Shown piece after piece: positions 52,801 through 60,101 of a DNA stretch of 64,000 bases; positions within the stretch are counted from its first letter, which is position 1; each line of letters begins with the position of its first letter. Source of the DNA: Atrina japonica (Eukaryota > Mollusca > Bivalvia > Pterioida > Pinnidae); the NCBI GenBank assembly GCA_030159075.1, contig BROG01000509.1:430501-494500 (forward strand), read 5' to 3'. Position numbers and translations under genes: made by a program. A model generated the notes under the pieces. The model searched no databases. It was not told the DNA's origin and was given only the letters and a program-made list of their open reading frames with translations.

Positions 52801-53032
52801 AAATTACGATTACATGCAGTGGAAGGTGCCAGAAGAAAAATACGAATTATCATGCGAGCAAATTGTACAGGGATCATACATAGACCAGAAATAAACCCAG
52901 TTCAAACGCGTTCTTGACATGCCTGAGCGTCCTTAGCAACTTCACTTACGGAGTCAAGGTTTTAGATTTTGGTGATTTACGGTCACTAAGGTATTTAGCC
53001 AGATGTTTGCGATGTCCATTTTGCCCTGACAT
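35012..53032 (-). CDS. FBXO15: F-box only protein 15-like, complete, 13 exons
   Basis: F-box proteins bind SKP1 in SCF ubiquitin ligases and choose the substrate; FBXO15 in mouse is an Oct3/4 target. Exons in transcript order: 52950-53032, 51833-51913, 50506-50610, 48468-48578, 46640-46852, 45595-45730, 44561-44643, 43981-44036, 43066-43271, 41953-42014, 39303-39346, 37649-37734, 35012-35098; 450 residues against about 510 in human. All junctions are GT-AG and in phase. An F-box lies at about residues 54-95 (IPDEVILIIFSYLSPQDLI). Further on, SDGELAFLHTSSSFDNLIQR, WLDITMLDEDGEIFW and the end VINERFGTNY match FBXO15's EEELAFVMANLHFHHLVER, MDVTLLDEHGKPFW and INHWFGTEY. An in-frame stop lies 5' of the chosen ATG. 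The 44-nt exon 39303-39346 was placed mainly by phase. The orthology call comes from remembered family sequence. A possible AATAAA (minus strand) lies at 34699-34704. Confidence 0.88.
35319..35470. mobile_element. MITE M2 copy
   Basis: CAGTAAAACCTGCGTTAGCA to ATACAAGTTTCGCTG in the last FBXO15 intron. Confidence 0.75.
35485..35953. mobile_element. 470-bp palindromic element
   Basis: TAGTTTATAAACACC and its complement at the end; GGATCCAGGGG near the centre on both arms; AAGTCACAAGTTCTTGAT complementary to the right arm. A related half is at 31440-31650. Confidence 0.7.
36190..36364. mobile_element. MITE M2 copy
   Basis: CAATGAAACTTGTATATAAA to GCAGGTTTTACTG; left end mutated. Confidence 0.75.
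36366..37648. other. FBXO15 intron, nothing further seen
   Basis: 36780-37140 holds inverted text (TCGCATATAGGATCTAATGC against GCATTAGATCCTCTATGCAA), a probable diverged palindromic element. No exon found. Confidence 0.45.
37649..37734 (-). CDS. FBXO15: FBXO15-like exon 12
   Basis: Encodes LDFDYSCDQIMHIEYSDDLG then KMAMEISK, matching YNVDYVDAEGRVHVELVW in human by pattern. Acceptor TTCTGTTGTAG; donor GTAAAT. Confidence 0.85.
37753..38268. mobile_element. MITE M1 interrupted by M2
   Basis: M1 ends AAAGGGGCGTTAGCTGCG and ACAGATAATACCTGTTTAAA. An M2 element (37871-38052, CAGTAAAACCTGCTATAGCG to GGTTTTACTG) sits in the M1 sequence CTATATA/TTTTGTG. Confidence 0.85.
38606..39278. mobile_element. 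670-bp CAGTAAAACT element
   Basis: Starts CAGTAAAACTCGAATATAAC and ends GTTATAAGCAAGTTTTACTG. Likely a longer Tc1/pogo-type non-autonomous element, in the intron after exon 11. Confidence 0.75.
39303..39346 (-). CDS. FBXO15: FBXO15-like exon 11 (candidate, 44 nt)
   Basis: Exons 10 and 12 cannot join directly (phase 2 out against phase 1 in gives a stop). A segment ending at donor GTGAGAT, started at the AG at 39347-39348, has the needed phases and encodes FFLKNTSCLNKYLE. That gives a linker near the human length. The acceptor has a weak pyrimidine tract. A longer version starting further 5' is open but out of phase with exon 10. Confidence 0.5.
39489..39612 (+). repeat. SINE family A, 3' half
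   Basis: TTTACTTGTGGAAGGCCGGT to ATTGTTGAGTGTGGTTGT, directly after an A run. It adjoins candidate FBXO15 exon 11. Confidence 0.78.
39655..39935 (-). repeat. SINE family C
   Basis: Reversed: TAGGTGAAGTGCCACAAATT tail part to the head complement GCTTGCGAGTCTGATGC. Confidence 0.72.
39960..40345. repeat. Dispersed repeat with (TA)n tail, copy 2
   Basis: Counterpart of 33470-33973, same strand, sharing AGCAGACAACACTAAACACA-like text and the ACCAAGGATATATATA end. Confidence 0.8.
40610..40788. mobile_element. MITE M2 copy
   Basis: CAGTAAAACCTGTATATAGG to AGCAGGTTTTACTG, flanked by TA on both sides. A 70-bp (AT)n tract follows at 40790-40860. Confidence 0.85.
40878..41754 (-). repeat. Composite block (M1 + SINE C), copy 1
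   Basis: The reverse complement follows 57796-58648 over its whole length: M1 (41377-41754), spacer, SINE C (41025-41345), then a shared unique tail with TAATCAAATTCGGT. Confidence 0.82.
41953..42014 (-). CDS. FBXO15: FBXO15-like exon 10
   Basis: Encodes NVVWLDITMLDEDGEIFWIA, a clear match to MDVTLLDEHGKPFW. Donor GTTTGT; two bases (AG) carried to the next exon. Confidence 0.9.
42268..42432 (+). repeat. SINE family A
   Basis: GAGAAAGTTTGCCAGTTTAG to TTGTTGAGTGTGCCGTAAAA; head missing. Confidence 0.78.
42755..43035 (-). repeat. SINE family C
   Basis: Reversed copy ending CCTCCACCACTGGACTGCAA, the head complement. It lies 30 bp from FBXO15 exon 9. Confidence 0.75.
43066..43271 (-). CDS. FBXO15: FBXO15-like exon 9
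   Basis: Encodes LIDYSVTVQLRTIKKGLWDQ, then QFRNLDC and FPWRTDAFRGKVQ. It corresponds to GYQLHVDLHSGG...GTFRNLF in human FBXO15. Confidence 0.89.
43534..43693. mobile_element. MITE M2 copy
   Basis: CAGTGAAACAGGGACACAAG to AAAGCAGGTTTTACTTT. Confidence 0.75.
43713..43858 (+). repeat. SINE family A, 5' half with tRNA head
   Basis: A-box-like CCACGTGGTTAGAGCATTGG, B-box GGTTCGAGCCC, then the GAGAAAGTTTGCCAGTTTAC body. The best A-family head. Confidence 0.82.
43981..44036 (-). CDS. FBXO15: FBXO15-like exon 8
   Basis: 56-nt exon encoding QYVPKSVSRGIDDVQSRK. Phases 2 in, 1 out fit both neighbours; human has a similar short linker (DDSPEYGLHGY) here. Confidence 0.82.
44561..44643 (-). CDS. FBXO15: FBXO15-like exon 7
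   Basis: Encodes SDGELAFLHTSSSFDNLIQR then CLYGNPL; this aligns with the family's EEELAFVMANLHFHHLVERS. Donor GTAAGT. Confidence 0.89.
45003..45275 (-). repeat. SINE family B
   Basis: Full reversed copy from TTGTTGTTTAACGTCCCACT to B-box complement GACTCGAACTC and A-box complement GACTGAGCCAGGC. Confidence 0.85.
45595..45730 (-). CDS. FBXO15: FBXO15-like exon 6
   Basis: Encodes PYQRSLLLTVDLDWKTFAS and ends TLIATWK, corresponding to the family's GVWKKEEELAF junction. Confidence 0.87.
45890..46470. repeat. 34-bp minisatellite, about 17 copies
   Basis: Unit GACTAGAGACAGGTGAATCA plus AGACAGACTAAACT in the FBXO15 intron between exons 5 and 6. Variants alternate GACAGACTAAAC and TACAGGCTTAAT. 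Confidence 0.93.
46640..46852 (-). CDS. FBXO15: FBXO15-like exon 5
   Basis: 213-nt exon, no stop, phases 2 in and 2 out. It includes VSFHLMSVSVRWFSLQALPL and two Cys-containing stretches near SCNPLFCDVKS. It overlaps the family region where human has TVIWYGKKWPCLASLSTLDL. Confidence 0.88.
46853..48010. other. FBXO15 intron 4, unassigned part
   Basis: 47278-47345 has a tRNA-like GGTTCAAATCC box but no cloverleaf. No exon seen. Confidence 0.4.
48011..48380. mobile_element. MITE M1 copy
   Basis: TTAAAGGGTCATTAGCTGTG to GCTAATGCCCGTTTAA, close to full length. Confidence 0.85.
48468..48578 (-). CDS. FBXO15: FBXO15-like exon 4
   Basis: Begins NSLWKPIFHKYANF, the usual post-F-box (N)xxLWKxxF, and continues with FKAECMKR. 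The family has NLIWIRIY at this point. Confidence 0.88.
49235..49425. repeat. Short tandem repeat, about 40 bp, 5 copies
   Basis: AAAAGTTTTGTTTTTAATTA and CCCTTTGATCCCC alternate. Confidence 0.85.
49476..50095. mobile_element. M5 palindrome split by a 516-bp CAGGG element
   Basis: The M5 text is cut at TCTAA. The insert (49522-50037) starts CAGGGCTGGAATT and ends AATTCCAACCCTG, inverted at 12 of 13 bases. TCTAA flanks both sides as a 5-bp target duplication. No transposase frame. Confidence 0.88.
50190..50340 (-). repeat. SINE family A
   Basis: TTTTTCAGTTATATGGAGGC to AGTAAACTGGCAAACTTCCC, reversed; it ends close to a family C head fragment (50412-50480). Confidence 0.75.
50506..50610 (-). 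CDS. FBXO15: FBXO15-like exon 3, F-box
   Basis: Encodes IPDEVILIIFSYLSPQDLI followed by AAQVNKIWHSIAGD. The L(P)xE(I)L..I(F)SYL..DL...V...W pattern is a clear F-box, the SKP1-binding helix set. Confidence 0.92.
50813..51485. mobile_element. M3 element expanded into a 31-33-bp minisatellite (inverted)
   Basis: ACAGACCACCTGTCTTGTGA-GAACTGTAATA repeated about 15 times between 50848 and 51345; complementary to the unit at 30943-31420. End segments ACCATGGAACTTGTCT and AAGACAGACCTCACCATA are inverted. Confidence 0.85.
51833..51913 (-). CDS. FBXO15: FBXO15-like exon 2
   Basis: Encodes KSKKLDLIYQNVISQKPIRR and GKVRIY, a basic linker before the F-box. Phases 2 in, 2 out; donor GTGAGT. Confidence 0.78.
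   Translation of the reverse strand, partial: EEQKIRFDLPECNFAETYTKRKSKNI
52105..52200 (+). repeat. SINE family A head fragment
   Basis: AGGCCTCCATGGCCAAGTGG head, then a shortened body. Confidence 0.65.
52575..52770. mobile_element. CAGTCAAAC..TACTG small transposon
   Basis: Begins TACAGTCAAACCTACTTATA and ends GGATCAACTGTACTG; an M2-like end pair with a different core. Confidence 0.6.
52950..53032 (-). CDS. FBXO15: FBXO15-like exon 1
   Basis: ATG at 53032 opens MSGQNGHRKHLAKYLSDRKS, a basic leader, and the exon ends in CC before GTAAGT. Two earlier ATGs (one opening an 8-codon frame, one overlapping in another frame) could act as upstream ORFs. Confidence 0.82.
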
Positions 53033-53382
53033 GTTCCAGTCTTACTCATTTACGACGGTTTTCATTTTCAATAAAGCTTTAGGCTCGATATCCGTCCAAA
53101 TCCGATTCCGAGGTAATAAACGGATGTCGACATAACTAAAGTAATACTTAAAACCAGACTCGGATAAGTAATTTTAAATTGAGAGATTTTATATTAGTTA
53201 TGAGTTTATCAACTGTTTATTACTTCTTTCAATGATCGTAATATTTGTATTGCACTACAATGCTAAGATCACCATACTGATAAAAAAATCATTGTTTTAA
53301 TATGTCTAGTATCAATTGGGATATCATATCCGGATAGGAAACGTGAGACGTTTTGGGCTTTAGAATTTCCTAAATATTCAAG
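53033..53382. promoter_or_regulatory. Shared promoter region, FBXO15-like / PFDN4
   Basis: 350 bp separate two divergent start codons. No TATA box is evident near either gene. The segment lacks the SINE and MITE families common elsewhere and holds several CpG sites (near ATATCCGGATAGGAAACGTG at 53325-53344). A bidirectional promoter is inferred; transcription starts are not known. Confidence 0.6.
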
Positions 53383-53406
53383 ATGGCGTCTACCATGAAA
53401 GATGCG
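53383..53406 (+). CDS. PFDN4: PFDN4 exon 1
   Basis: AAGATGGCG start context, then eight codons MASTMKDA. Donor GTATGA in phase 0. The very short first coding exon fits the family N-terminus MAATMKKAAAED. Confidence 0.9.
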
Positions 53407-56400
53407 GTATGACAATTTCTTCATTTATACAAATACCAAATATAGAATTATTTTTACATAAGCTAACATTATTGTGTAATCAGCTCAGGATTTAGACATT
53501 TTGTATCATTTTAGTTTGTCGGTAATGAACAAATGGTAAGAGGTATGCTGACGACCTAGATACTACAAGTCTGAAATCGTTCTCGAAACAAACACTGAAA
53601 CAGCAACACATGGCGACATGTCTCAACCATCAGCCTTTTTTCATGGCCATTGGGGTGCTTGGTTGGGATTTGAATCATACTTTTTATGGAGGTGAAGGAC
53701 AACATGGAATAGAATATATTCAACCCCATTGATTGAAATTGGTGTCTATTGTCAGATGAAGCAGAATGTATGCAATAAACACTTTGTTGAGATGCTTGTC
53801 CCTTAGTTTTTTTTATGATGACCCCCCCCCAAAAAAAAGGAAAAAAAAAAATTTGATTGCTGTGACCAGCCTGTCCCACCTAAAAAAAAAAACGCCAACC
53901 ATTATTTTTGTAAGCATTTTCTTCCACTTATGGTATTATTTTTTTAATATAGATCTACATATCAAAATGAAAAAGAAAATAAATAAAAAAAAATGTGTAC
54001 TATTCGACCCACCTCAAAAGCTACTGGTTCGGGAACATCTAACAAATGATTTTTTATATAATGACCTGAATATTCTAATTATATTTTCAGGATGCAGACA
54101 CACAAGTTACGTATGATGATCAACAAAAAATCAACAAATTCGCTAGAAATAACGCAAAGCTGCAAGATTTAAAAGATGAGCTAGAAAATAAAAAGGTATG
54201 TGTTTAAACATGACTGCTTAAGCTTATAAGATAGATCTGGCTTGAAGTATTTTGTTATTTTTAGAATAAGATTATTAACGATCATAGTCATAAGGGATCA
54301 TATTCTTATTGATAGGGTCTGCATTGTTTCACTATGACAATAACATCCATATCTAAGCTTGCCAAGTTATGGGACTTGTACTTACAATGTGATATAACTC
54401 AAGTGAGACAACTTGAATTGTTGAGATTTCAATGGTCAAGTGGTCAGAGCATCACTCTTTAAAACATGAAGTGTCTCTCACGTCTAGCAAGCATGGGTTT
54501 GAGGCCTGCTGGAAGTTTTTTTGTGAGAAAGTTTGCCATTTTACATGCAGAAGGCCGGTGGTCTCTTCCTGGGTACATTGTAACCAGATCTTCTACTCCA
54601 CCATTAAAAATTGGCCGTCACCATCTGACTGCAAAATTGTTGAGTGTGGCATAAAACACCATTCATACAAACAACTTGAATAACTACCGTAAATTGGGAT
54701 ATTTTGACATCGCTAAAATTTGGTCACTTTGGTCATAAAATGAAGGGTTATTTTTTGGTCAGTTCAATTTTGGCCATTTATGTTTATATCATGTTGAAAA
54801 ATGGCCTACCATCAGACCTCTGATTTGTTATGTCGAACATTTAAGGTGTTTGAAATATCAAAAGATTCAAAAGGGTCAGTACAATGATTTGAATTGATGC
54901 GTCACATACATGGTTCTTAATTAAGTTTAACGTCCACAGAGTGTTATTTCAAAAACTCTTTGTTTATCAATCTATAAAATACTAACATATTTTTTAAAAA
55001 GTGCCGGTAGAAACATTGTGTACATATTTTGGACAGTTTAATTTTTGCTATTTTAATAGGGTGGCCACATTGGCCAAAATCAAACAACGGCCAAAATATC
55101 AAAAATTATGTTACAGTTGAACTCGGATATATTGAAAACGAAGGGGAATAAACTTTTCTTTCAATTTAACCTGGTTTCAAAATAACCCATGGAATTTGTA
55201 CATGTATAATCATAATAAATTCAACATTTGTCGTGTTTTATTTTTATAGAAAGAGTTACAGAACTTAGAAGATGCAGCAGATGAATTATTGATGCAGGAG
55301 GGAGAAGATGCACCTATTCCATATCCTTTAGAGCAGTTTTATTCACTAATTACAGTCACACTTATCTATGAAGGTCACTCAGGAGAATAGGCAAAAGTAT
55401 CATAGCCATTATAGACAGGTGGCTTTTACAGAGAGGTTTATTCATTATGAAAAAGTTAACAAACATTATGATTTAAATGGCCTTGATAGGCAGGTGCCCT
55501 TTATACAGAGGTGGCCTTTAATGCAAGTTTGACTGTATAACAATTTTTTTTTAATATCTGTAGGCTGATGTTAGAGCCCCAGGGTTAGTGTCTGGTTCAG
55601 AAGGTTGGTTGAGGTCAGGCTTACCTGATTCTACTGCTCATACTTGTACATCAACTACATGTAAACTTGAATAGAATATAAGTTTTATGATTCTTAGCAG
55701 ATGCTATGCTTTAGGTGACGAAAATTGAAAGTGAAACAAGATTTTTTAACTTTGCTGTTGAAACTTTGCAAACAAAGTTCAGAATTCTTGAATTTTGGAA
55801 ATGTATACTGCACCTTTATATTAACCGCCGGACTTCAGCAGTTGAAAAAAAGTTGCGCTGTATATTCCAAAAAATACAGTATTGATAAAAGACCATGTTT
55901 TGGTCTATTTTCAATGCACTGGTTTGGAAAATTGGTTTAGGTCAGTTTAAATAAATATGATAAAGAATGATGCATAATTGGTAAACAAGTATTTATTGTC
56001 AAATTCCAATCAAGATTACTTCACTGTCATAGTCTTTATTTCAGTATGCTGGAAACTAGTGCTTGCAAACAAATCGTCATGTTTCAAAGTTGCTGAATAA
56101 AGGTTTCAAAATTTTGGAAATTAGATTTATATAAATTGGGTTCTCATATAAGAAAATACTTCGGAGTATGACTTTATTTAGGTAGTGTTAGACAGATATA
56201 TACATTTTGGTAGTTAACTACAGGTGGATAAGGAAATCTGTTTATCCAATCCAACGGTTTTCCTTTCCATGCAACACATCCATGTTTGATTATTTTCTCC
56301 TAGGCTTTTAGTAACTAGTAACTTATACCCCTGTAGCCACATTTGAACTCGCCCATTTCAAAGAATGGTAAAGTCCACTGTCAAAATTTGGGAGTGAATT

Positions 56401-56918
56401 GATTTTGAATCAAAACACTGCAAAAATTTCTCCTGCAATATTAACTTGTACACTCCTGAATTATGACAGTAGACCATGCTATCTGTTGATTTGGATGAGT
56501 CTAAATGTGACCTCAGGGGTTGACGAGTTAAATAGAAGTCACACATCATGAAATTATTATTATATTGTACAGTTGTAAGGTCATGACCTGTGTTAGTTCA
56601 TCAATATCTCAGGGTGTTGACAGAGAAATTCCAGCCTATTAAAAATGGTGGAAGAATGACACCGTCTCTTGTACAGTTCACAGCATGTCTACCTTGAATT
56701 CCTTAACCTGTTTTACATATCAGATTGGAGAAGTGTTTGTCAGTCTTGGTATGGATGATGCCAATGAGATGCTAGAGAAATCCAAGGAAAATACTAAAGA
56801 TGAGATTAAATCCCTGGAGGAACAGTGTCAAAACATACAGACCATTTTACAAGATCTTAAAGTTCATCTTTATGCTAAATTTGGAAACAATATCAAATTA
56901 GAGGCAGATGATGAATAA
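53383..56918 (+). CDS. PFDN4: Prefoldin subunit 4, complete, 4 exons
   Basis: Beta-type subunit of the hexameric prefoldin chaperone, which carries nascent actin and tubulin to the TRiC/CCT chaperonin in the cytosol. Exons: 53383-53406, 54091-54195, 55250-55320, 56717-56918; 133 residues against 134 in human. The N-terminus MASTMKDADADTQVTYDDQQ and KINKFARN match the family. The end LKVHLYAKFGNNIKLEADDE is nearly the human one. Two coiled-coil helices flank the beta hairpin PIPYQIGEVF. Introns 1 and 2 are GT-AG. Intron 3 starts ATATCCTTT and ends AC, and only this choice restores the conserved PYQIG. AATAAA is at 56981-56986. Confidence 0.96.
54091..54195 (+). CDS. PFDN4: PFDN4 exon 2
   Basis: Encodes DADTQVTYDDQQKINKFARN followed by a coiled-coil stretch to ENKK. 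Strong acceptor TATTTTCAG, donor GTATGT, phase 0 on both sides. Confidence 0.96.
54425..54670 (+). repeat. SINE family A, near full length
   Basis: AATGGTCAAGTGGTCAGAGC head to TTGTTGAGTGTGGCATAAAA tail, in PFDN4 intron 2. Confidence 0.8.
54671..55249. other. PFDN4 intron 2, unassigned part
   Basis: Contains paired text with GGTCA/GGCCA (TTTTTTGGTCAGTTCAATTT and CAAAATCAAACAACGGCCAAA), probably a diverged inverted element. No exon. Confidence 0.4.
55250..55320 (+). CDS. PFDN4: PFDN4 exon 3
   Basis: Encodes KELQNLEDAADELLMQEGED then API and two bases. No GT follows; the next bases are ATATCCTTTA, a U12-type donor. Confidence 0.95.
55403..55537. mobile_element. MITE M2, diverged, inside the U12 intron
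   Basis: TTATAGACAGGTGGCTTTTA to GTTTGACTGTA. Confidence 0.6.
56320..56531. mobile_element. MITE M4 copy inside the U12 intron
   Basis: TACCCCTGTAGCCACATTTG to CTAAATGTGACCTCAGGGGT; arms complementary. Confidence 0.78.
56717..56918 (+). CDS. PFDN4: PFDN4 exon 4
   Basis: First base completes Pro, then YQIGEVFVSLGMDDANEML, the second coiled coil and LYAKFGNNIKLEADDE, TAA at 56916-56918. An ATG at 56685 reads in the same frame but lies inside the intron. Confidence 0.96.
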
Positions 56919-56980
56919 CATCATTTACTGTAACAAAAAATATGAACAATCCTCTTTTTTATTATTTCCATTGTCATATT

Positions 56981-56986
56981 AATAAA
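56981..56986 (+). terminator. PFDN4: PFDN4 poly(A) signal
   Basis: AATAAA lies 63 nt after the stop codon; a short A run follows in the genome. Confidence 0.75.
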
Positions 56987-57416
56987 GATTGAAAAAAAAA
57001 ATCTGTGTAGTGTTTTGTATGCTGAACACCATGTTATACACCGATTGGAAGCATGTAAGAAATATGGCCAAGGAAATGCTTTAGGTAGCCAAACATTGAA
57101 TTTGTAAACAAGACCACTTTATCGACTGTTTAATTTGTGAAATCTTGGATTTACATGTCTTGGTAACTCCTAAATGATCAGACATGCTAGATTCTGCTCA
57201 ACTAACTATCATTTTATATTCATAGTCCAACTGCTTAATGGCTATATTCACATAACTTGGCGGGGGCAGTGTAGCATTTTGATTATCAAGCGTATGATTC
57301 TATGATTCTATTCACTTTTTGATTATGACAAAATTCACAGGAAAAGTGTTTTGTTCCTCTCCATACTCGTTGCTATGGTAACAAGTAGGACCGATTACTC
57401 TTGATAGTTTAACTTT

Positions 57417-57634
57417 AACTCATCACCCCCTGAGGTCACATTTAGACTCACCCAAATCAGAAAATAGTATGGTCTACTGCCATAATTCTGGAGTGAGCAA
57501 GTTAATATTGCAGGTGAATTTTTTGCAATACCGGTATATAGATTCAAAATCGTACACCCCCAAAGTCCGACAGTGGAATTTACCATTCTTTGAAATTGGC
57601 CAGTTCAAATGTGGCTACAGGGACCAACAAATTA
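57417..57634. mobile_element. MITE M4 copy
   Basis: ACTCATCACCCCCTGAGGTC to AATGTGGCTACAGGGACCAA. Confidence 0.78.
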
Positions 57635-57795
57635 ATGTTGTTATGCTTTGCTACCTAAAATGTAAACTCGTCCATGAAATTCTTTACCTATATCATGCTT
57701 CAAAATTAGAATGGAGGATTTGTTTTCCAAACTTTTATCAACATGTGGTACAAAAATAAATAAAGCAATTGTACTATAAGTACACCAGAAGTTGT

Positions 57796-58648
57796 TAATG
57801 GGGCATTAGCTATGTTTACAAAAGAAAATATTTCGACATTTTCTATTTTTACTACTTGTACTTGATGAAACAATAACAAATAAGAGCTATACTAAGGCAT
57901 ACAAATCTTATATTCCTATACATTTTGTGAAAAATAAGATTGGGTCCAATTTGGTATACATACACAAACAGTAAGGTTGAATTAATCAGTTGCAAGTGAA
58001 AAAGTGCCAAATTGGGTTTCTCAAGCAATTTTCACAAAATATATAGGAATTTAAGAATGTTTTTATGCCTGTGTATATCTCCTTGCTTTTGTGTATCAAT
58101 CTAAGTAGTAAAAAAGGAGAGAATTGTTACAAAAAGCTAAAGCTAATGTCCCTTTAAACAATTCCACACCAGAAATTAAATAATTTACACTATAGGACCC
58201 CTTGTAGTAGTCTAGTGGTAGAGCATATGACTCGCATGTGAAAGGTCACTGGTTCAATTCCGGATACCAAAGACCTTAAAAATGGCAGTGACTGCTTCTT
58301 AGCCATGTGATCTGCATATGAAGTGAAAATCTTTGAAAGACTTTCAGATGAAGTCCTGTGTCACGGCAGTTGTAGCACATAAAAGAACCTTCACTGCATT
58401 GGTACCATGCCATAGCACAGGTCAAAATGTGTAGCACTTCACCTTAAACTTGTGGCATCTCTATATAAGTTAAAAAATTGCAGTAGGATGTAAAACGGCA
58501 GTGAGACAACCTTAATATTACACTATATTTATGTATATCATTTTTGGTTTTTGTTGAACAAGTTCGTTGTCCACCATGGAATTTTTCTCTGGAATTAATC
58601 AAATTCGGTGTGTTGCTTTGTAGGCCCTATCAGTGAGGTTAGTTAAGA
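57796..58648 (+). repeat. Composite block (M1 + SINE C), copy 2
   Basis: M1 at 57796-58158, then a spacer, then full SINE C with head CTTGTAGTAGTCTAGTGGTA and B-box GGTTCAATTCC (58196-58520), then the tail shared with 40878-41025. Confidence 0.82.
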
Positions 58649-59858
58649 TGTTGTCAATTATGGACAACATATGGCAATACTTCTCAGAGTTGTGGGATTT
58701 TAAAAATATTCATAAATGGCCTAGATCTTGGAGGCTATGAAGGCCAGTATTTGCCAGAGCTAGAGGACTTTCTAAAACGGCCAAGCTCTTGTGTGGCATT
58801 CATGTCTGTAAGAGACTAATGATGAAAATGAGCAAAATGAAAAAATCTTGTGAAGTGCCCCACATTATGACCTATCTTACGGCCTTAGCTAATGCAATTA
58901 GGGTTTTAACTTGCCACACCCCTCGTGATAAGGGATCTTGGTTTCTATGTCGAGGGCTTGATAAAGGAAATGTCATTGACTTTTTAACAGTATTACTAAA
59001 TCGGGCCTTGGTGAACTAAAATGACTTCTTCCCGGTATTATATTAGTCTAGTCGTTGACGATGAAATTTAGGTATAACCCCCACACCCCCAAAAAATGTA
59101 TTTAAGCAAACTTGGCATCAAAGGAAGCGGAATGTTAAATAGAACAACATTTCCAAAATCCATAAAAATCCGCTTTGGGGAATAAATTATGAGCTTTGGA
59201 TTTTTATTTTGGTAGATCTATGTTTTTGTATGATTTTCTCCAGATCGAAATGCTCAACGACCAGATTATATGTTCACCAATAAACCAAAACTGATGTTCG
59301 GAACTTTTAAAATTCTCTTGAGTCTTTTAAAAGACCTTTCTTGGAAAATGTGCAAAATACGATAATACGAACTATAAATGATAAAACAAACGACAAGTTC
59401 AAAATCCAAGTAACATTACTGTCAACCTTCAGCACATCAGTGTTGTCTAATAGATAAGACATTATTCACGGACAGAAGTCGTTTTGTTTTCCCATAATCT
59501 TATCTTAATTTCGTTCATTTTCAATATAGAGGTTGACATATATTGTCCGATTCATTTAAGTTAAAGTTTAACCTTGTGTTATTATATGAACTATTCTATT
59601 TCACTTTTGGGTTATGTCAGGCTACACGAAATGTACAACCTTAGGTATGACGACAATAGGGACCATTTGTGATGATTCAGACAAACATTCAGTGATCCGA
59701 GGGGCTCCTTAAGGATGGTTATGGGAAGAAATTATGGATGTTTGTCAGTCTTCCTATTTTCCAATATTGTCGGCAAGCACGCATTACCTAAACTTTAAAC
59801 TCGTCCGGGTCACGAAAGGTACACAAGACTCAAGCACGCAATAGTACATAGACTGCTC
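58649..59858. other. Spacer before the GH114 gene
   Basis: 58780-59010 looks like a worn family C SINE (minus), which explains the open frame there. 59020-59858 is unique and holds the presumed promoter. Confidence 0.45.
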
Positions 59859-59865
59859 TATATAT
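59859..59865 (+). promoter_or_regulatory. TATA box of the GH114 gene
   Basis: CTATATATG lies about 50 nt before the ATG at 59914, which would put the transcription start near 59885-59895. Unlike the PFDN4/FBXO15 promoter, this looks like a regulated TATA promoter. Confidence 0.5.
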
Positions 59866-59913
59866 GACCCTATAGTCTATTACATTGTTGAAGTCTGCAG
59901 TGATAGTCGAAGC

Positions 59914-60101
59914 ATGCCTAATTTTCTGCTTACGATTGGGATCCTTTTCTTGCCATACAGCGGCGCAGTGTGGATGCCCTCCACACATTCCACTTGGCAG
60001 TGGCAAATCAATACGGGTCACGTGGATACAACTGTCCATGTGGATGTGTATGATATCGACTTGTTTGATACGTCATCCAGTCTCATCAGCTATTTACACA
60101 G
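59914..60101 (+). CDS. GH114 gene exon 1
   Basis: Signal peptide plus the WQWQ and VDVYDIDLFDT strands. ATG chosen because it opens the signal peptide 50 nt behind a TATA box. Donor GTAGGA. Confidence 0.88.

Larger units (their letters stand above)
55321..56716 (+). other. PFDN4: U12-type AT-AC intron of PFDN4
   Basis: The 1396-nt intron opens with ATATCCTTTA at 55321 and closes with AC at 56715-56716. TTCCTTAAC, the full consensus branch site of U12 introns, is at 56699-56707, about 10 nt from the acceptor. No GT-AG choice keeps the conserved PYQIG. Splicing would use the minor spliceosome (U11/U12, U4atac/U6atac). It contains repeat copies at 55403-55537 and 56320-56531. Confidence 0.93.

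Noticed and set aside
53556..54116. Frames of 107 and 116 residues on opposite strands in PFDN4 intron 1
   Set aside because: Low-complexity A/T runs, no domain, and the plus frame enters true exon 2 in the wrong reading frame.
54432..54683. 83-residue frame in a PFDN4 intron
   Set aside because: SINE A copy.
56685..56716. Alternative start of PFDN4 last exon at an in-frame ATG
   Set aside because: It lies in the intron over the U12 branch site; the complete four-exon model matches the family over its full length.
58789..59019. 76-residue frame
   Set aside because: Matches a worn SINE C read backwards.
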